DNA of 7,738 nt from DASUFH01 sp036274645 (GTDB taxonomy: Bacteria; Acidobacteriota; Terriglobia; 20CM-2-55-15), in assembly GCA_036274645.1 (NCBI GenBank), contig DASUFH010000499.1:1-7738 (forward strand), read 5' to 3'. This document shows, one piece after another, positions 5,848 to 7,738 of the stretch; position 1 is the stretch's first letter, and every line of letters begins with the position of its first letter. A program made the translations under genes and the position numbers. A model generated the notes under the pieces. It did no database searches, was not told where the DNA came from, and saw only the letters and a list, made by a program, of their open reading frames with translations.

Positions 5848-6177
5848 TTATCGCGTGTAGTCGTAACACTGCGAAATCTTTCTCTGATCGGCCCGGTAGT
5901 TCCTGCAGTCATAGCTGACGCACGGTCCATAGATTTCGGTCGTCAGGGCATAGCCGTGAATGATGTTGTATTCATCCTGCTCGACGTTCCCGGAACTCTG
6001 ATAAATCCTGCACCGGCACACCGGATTCGGGGTTCCCCCGCCGCGAACCACAACGCAACTACCCGGAACAAGCGTGTCGGCGTGAGCCGGGACGCCGGCC
6101 AGGACGACGGCAAAAACGACCAGCAGTGCCATGATCCGGCCTCGTTGAACCCGAGGCTGATGTTCACGAACCGACAT
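5848..6177 (-). CDS. Small secreted six-cysteine protein, unknown function
   Basis: This is a 109-residue protein whose ATG at 6177 has AGGAG eight bases upstream (6186-6190) within a purine-rich GGAAGGAGAAAGGAG tract. The Sec signal peptide has a long basic n-region (residues 1-15), the hydrophobic stretch MALLVVFAVVLAGVP (16-30), and cleavage at AHA|D (33/34). The mature part is about 76 residues with cysteines at 41, 54, 56, 86, 91 and 104, enough for three disulfides; Cys54 and Cys56 sit in a C-x-C. It is rich in Tyr and Asn/Gln and ends near CYDYTR. No catalytic motif or family was recognised. The signal peptide, strong ribosome binding site and even cysteine content argue that it is real. 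It converges on the PQQ operon. Confidence 0.72.
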   Translation of the reverse strand: MSVREHQPRVQRGRIMALLVVFAVVLAGVPAHADTLVPGSCVVVRGGGTPNPVCRCRIYQSSGNVEQDEYNIIHGYALTTEIYGPCVSYDCRNYRADQRKISQCYDYTR

Positions 6178-6433
6178 GGATCATTCTCCTTTCTCCTTCC
6201 GCGTGCGGTGGGGCAATGCGCCGGCATGGCGCTCGTGAGCAACATTCAGTCAGTTGAAGCCCGGCTGTTGTTTCACAACGGTACAGATCTCCGCGCGGAC
6301 GGACCCGCAGGATTAGCTGCAGCTGGGGCGCCACGAGTTGCGGGCTACTGTTGATGGGCTCGAAATGCGAGGGTGGTGAGAGTTGGGCTTGACGCCCAAC
6401 TCTCCGGGGGCCGGGAACGGCTCGGACGCGACG
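6178..6433. promoter_or_regulatory. Upstream region of the six-Cys gene with inverted repeats
   Basis: These 256 bases must carry the promoter of the minus-strand six-Cys gene. Visible inverted repeats are GTTGT-TTC-ACAAC (6267-6279), CCGCGCGG (6291-6298), the 10-bp AGCTGCAGCT (6315-6324), and the strong hairpin at 6378-6404 listed separately. No clear -35/-10 pair was found. GTTGT-TTC-ACAAC, about 90 bases before the start codon, is the best operator candidate, but only by form. Confidence 0.25.
6378..6404. terminator. Perfect 11-bp hairpin downstream of the beta-rich protein gene
   Basis: GAGAGTTGGGC (6378-6388), the loop TTGAC, and GCCCAACTCTC (6394-6404) form an uninterrupted 11-bp stem. 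It lies 29 bases past the stop (6434) of the minus-strand gene. Its position fits a transcript 3' end. No U-tract follows on the minus strand, so it may pause polymerase or protect RNA and not act as a classical intrinsic terminator. Confidence 0.45.
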
Positions 6434-6901
6434 CTAGTCTTCCGCGCTGATGGCCGAGTAGTCCTCGTAGTCGGACTGCAGGAAGAAGGCGTAGCCATTG
6501 GGGAGCGGCTGATCGAGCGTGTCGGACTGTTCGTCGACGATCTTGCCGTCCAGGCTGATTTTCCAGCTGAGTTTGTCGCCGACCTTCGGGTTTTCGGCAT
6601 CCAGTTCGATGTAGCCTCCGGATCCCTTCGGCACATCGATCACCCAGGTGTGCGGCCCGGCCGGCACGGGAGTCCAGAATTCCTCCGACTTGTTGTCATC
6701 GCTGAAGCTGATACTGAACCGGGCGGCCGACGTGGAATCCACATTGATGGCGAGCAGTCCGCCGCCTCCATCATGGACCTTTGCGGGAATGCCTGCAGCG
6801 GTCGGCCCGTTGTTGCTGCCCCGTCCGGTGAATGTCCAGTAGGCCAGCATCACGACGACTCCGAGAATCGCAAGCACCGCGCGCTTGGCAAGTTGTTGCA
6901 T
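6434..6901 (-). CDS. Membrane-anchored beta-rich protein, unknown function
   Basis: The protein has 155 residues. The ATG at 6901 has GGAGG five bases upstream; a GTG at 6919 in the same frame has no such site. Residues 2-7 are polar and basic, and residues 8-24 are one hydrophobic segment. With no clear cleavage site this is probably an N-terminal anchor with the rest outside the cytoplasm. A Gly/Asn linker (about 27-48) leads to a compact domain (about 48-145) of alternating beta strands, including RFSISFSD, HTWVIDVP, GYIELD and LSWKISLDG. The pattern suggests a beta sandwich but no family was recognised. The C-terminus is acidic (SDYEDYSAISAED). It has no cysteines and no visible catalytic motif. 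Its neighbours on the same strand are separated by more than 230 bases on each side, so it is probably its own transcript. Confidence 0.75.
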   Translation of the reverse strand: MQQLAKRAVLAILGVVVMLAYWTFTGRGSNNGPTAAGIPAKVHDGGGGLLAINVDSTSAARFSISFSDDNKSEEFWTPVPAGPHTWVIDVPKGSGGYIELDAENPKVGDKLSWKISLDGKIVDEQSDTLDQPLPNGYAFFLQSDYEDYSAISAED

Positions 6902-6906
6902 CGAAT

Positions 6907-6911
6907 CCTCC
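6907..6911 (-). promoter_or_regulatory. Ribosome binding site setting the beta-rich protein start
   Basis: GGAGG on the minus strand is followed by ATTCG and the ATG at 6901, a spacing of five bases. It lies inside the reading frame that the upstream GTG at 6919 would open, so it favours the shorter protein. Confidence 0.7.
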
Positions 6912-6922
6912 GTGTCCACTTC

Positions 6923-6937
6923 GGGCTATTTTTGCCC
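6923..6937. other. Short hairpin with AT-rich loop upstream of the beta-rich protein gene
   Basis: GGGC-TATTTTT-GCCC has a 4-bp GC stem and a seven-base AT loop, 22 bases before the ATG at 6901. The A-rich stretch on the minus strand may be part of the promoter. No -35/-10 pair was assigned. Confidence 0.2.
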
Positions 6938-6975
6938 ATTCTCGGACCGGGCCATCCGACGCGCAACAGGAGGTT

Positions 6976-7124
6976 GGGGGGGCCCTACTGCGCCCTCTTT
7001 GAAGGGGCGGTCTATGACCGTCCACCCCCATGCCGATCCCAACGGCAACCGGAGAGCGCACAAAAGCACGCATCCTTCAACTTCTGCGCAAAAATTGTGG
7101 GCGGTTATAGACCGCCCCTACAAG
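6976..7124. repeat. Second pair of palindromic repeats, head to head, 75 bases apart
   Basis: Copy 5 (7005-7023: GGGCGGTC-TAT-GACCGTCC, one mismatch) and copy 6 (7099-7117: GGGCGGTT-ATA-GACCGCCC, one mismatch) are in opposite orientation, in the same order as copies 3 and 4. Copy 6 has extra outer pairing TTGT/ACAA (7095-7098 with 7120-7123). The GGGGGCCC lead-in before copy 5 (6978-6985) also precedes copy 3, so homology reaches beyond the hairpin. The centre holds only short stems (TGCCG/CGGCA at 7031-7047; GCGCA/TGCGC at 7056-7089). It looks like a decayed form of the 5626-5725 element. It lies just downstream of the arylsulfotransferase-like gene stop. Confidence 0.8.
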
Positions 7125-7136
7125 GAAAGGGATGAC

Positions 7137-7738
7137 TCAGTTCTCCCGAGCCATATCGACGAGAGGCAGTCCGGGCATCAGCGTTTTGCCTGAGAGTCCC
7201 GGGAAGTCCGGACCGAACCGGTAGGCGCGGAACACGTTGCGCGAGCCCTGGCCGCGGCCGCTGCCGAAGCCAGGCAGGTTGTACTGCCAGACGACTTTCT
7301 TCTCCGGGGTGACTTCAAACACGATGCCGGGAGCGCCGGCGCAGATGAGCGTATTGCCGTTGGGCAGTCGCTGCGCGCCGGAGATATTGACCGAGTAGAA
7401 GTCGCGCGGATTGGGAGCGGTATAGCTCCACACCGGAGCCTCCGGTCCGAACCGTTTGTTGGAACCGAGGGCGTAGTGTCCGCTGGCGTCCATGGGAAGC
7501 GCGAGTTCCTCCACCGTGGAGTACGCGCCGCCGGGCCGCCCGTCGCCGTTGTTGAAGACCAGCAGGTGGCCTGCGCCCTCGAGTCCCTTTGGAATCCAGT
7601 GGACGTTATGCTGTCCAAACAGCCGCTTGTCCGCCTGCGTGCCGGCGCGATAGCTCGCGGGATTTCCCCATCGATAAAGCAGGTCGCCACCTTTCCCGCT
7701 TTTGCCGCCTGTGCTCCCCGCGGCCTCTTTGGTGGTCG
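7137..7738 (-). CDS. Arylsulfotransferase-like beta-propeller protein, C-terminal part
   Basis: The frame is open from the window edge to a TGA at 7139-7137 and gives 199 residues; the N-terminus lies outside. Recognisable motifs in order are GDLLYRWGNP, YRAGTQADKRLFGQHNVHWI, HLLVFNNGDGRPGG, SVNISGAQRLPNGNTLICAG and KVVWQYNLP, ending with LSGKTLMPGLPLV. These match the bacterial arylsulfotransferase (ASST-like) family, whose characterised members move sulfate between phenols in the periplasm through a histidine. A His lies in QHNVHW, but which residue would be catalytic cannot be judged from this fragment. Many homologues in Acidobacteriota and Planctomycetes are untested, so a non-enzymatic propeller is possible. 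A GTG at 7514 is internal, because coding with family motifs continues upstream of it. Confidence 0.85.
   Translation of the reverse strand, partial: TTKEAAGSTGGKSGKGGDLLYRWGNPASYRAGTQADKRLFGQHNVHWIPKGLEGAGHLLVFNNGDGRPGGAYSTVEELALPMDASGHYALGSNKRFGPEAPVWSYTAPNPRDFYSVNISGAQRLPNGNTLICAGAPGIVFEVTPEKKVVWQYNLPGFGSGRGQGSRNVFRAYRFGPDFPGLSGKTLMPGLPLVDMAREN

Noticed and set aside
145..7117. CRISPR array
   Set aside because: The repeats are palindromes in both orientations, dispersed over kilobases between genes, with no regular spacers and no cas genes.
6383..7135. Plus-strand open frame of 250 codons opposite the beta-rich protein gene
   Set aside because: It runs through a hairpin, an antisense gene and both repeat copies of the second pair, and has no signal or motif.
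1..7738. tRNA, rRNA, riboswitch, transposase or phage genes
   Set aside because: No cloverleaf, conserved rRNA segment, known aptamer core, DDE or recombinase motif was recognised by reading both strands.

Overview
The window is GC-rich, gene-dense bacterial DNA. It most resembles Acidobacteriota of the Solibacter/Bryobacter kind. This rests on the pairing of a secreted PQQ dehydrogenase with a DUF1080 (3-keto-disaccharide hydrolase family) protein, on exported proteins with short signal peptides ending in Ala-Gln, on an arylsulfotransferase-like propeller, and on dispersed GGGCGGTC-N3-GACCGCCC palindromes in the gaps. The assignment is inference from gene content; there is no marker gene here.

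Layout, left to right. (1) Bases 1-77, minus strand: the first 25 codons of an exported protein, possibly translated from a leaderless mRNA. (2) 185-2008, minus: a large flotillin-like SPFH protein with an N-terminal membrane anchor, four tandem beta modules, a band-7 domain and a coiled coil. (3) 2009-2428: a 420-base divergent intergenic region with hairpins and one repeat copy. (4) 2429-5591, plus: a tight three-gene operon of diheme cytochrome c, PQQ quinoprotein dehydrogenase and DUF1080 protein. (5) 5592-5847: a convergent gap filled by a 100-base composite palindrome. (6) 5848-6177, minus: a small secreted protein with six cysteines. (7) 6434-6901, minus: a membrane-anchored beta-rich protein of unknown function. 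(8) 6902-7136: a gap with a second pair of the palindromes. (9) 7137 to the window end, minus: the C-terminal 199 residues of an arylsulfotransferase-like beta-propeller protein.

The operon forms a plausible periplasmic module. The quinoprotein oxidises an alcohol or sugar hydroxyl, the cytochrome accepts the electrons, and the DUF1080 protein acts on the substrate or product, possibly as a hydrolase of a 3-keto-glycoside. The quinoprotein carries a D-W-D motif that aligns with the D-x-D signature of lanthanide-dependent PQQ dehydrogenases, and it lacks the usual vicinal cysteine pair. The cytochrome has its second heme domain interrupted by a beta-rich insert.

The most striking non-coding signal is a family of palindromic repeats: six core copies in 7.7 kb, all between genes. 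Two pairs are arranged head to head like BIMEs, and the core is nearly constant while the outer stems vary. No tRNA, rRNA, CRISPR array, transposase or canonical U-tract terminator was seen.
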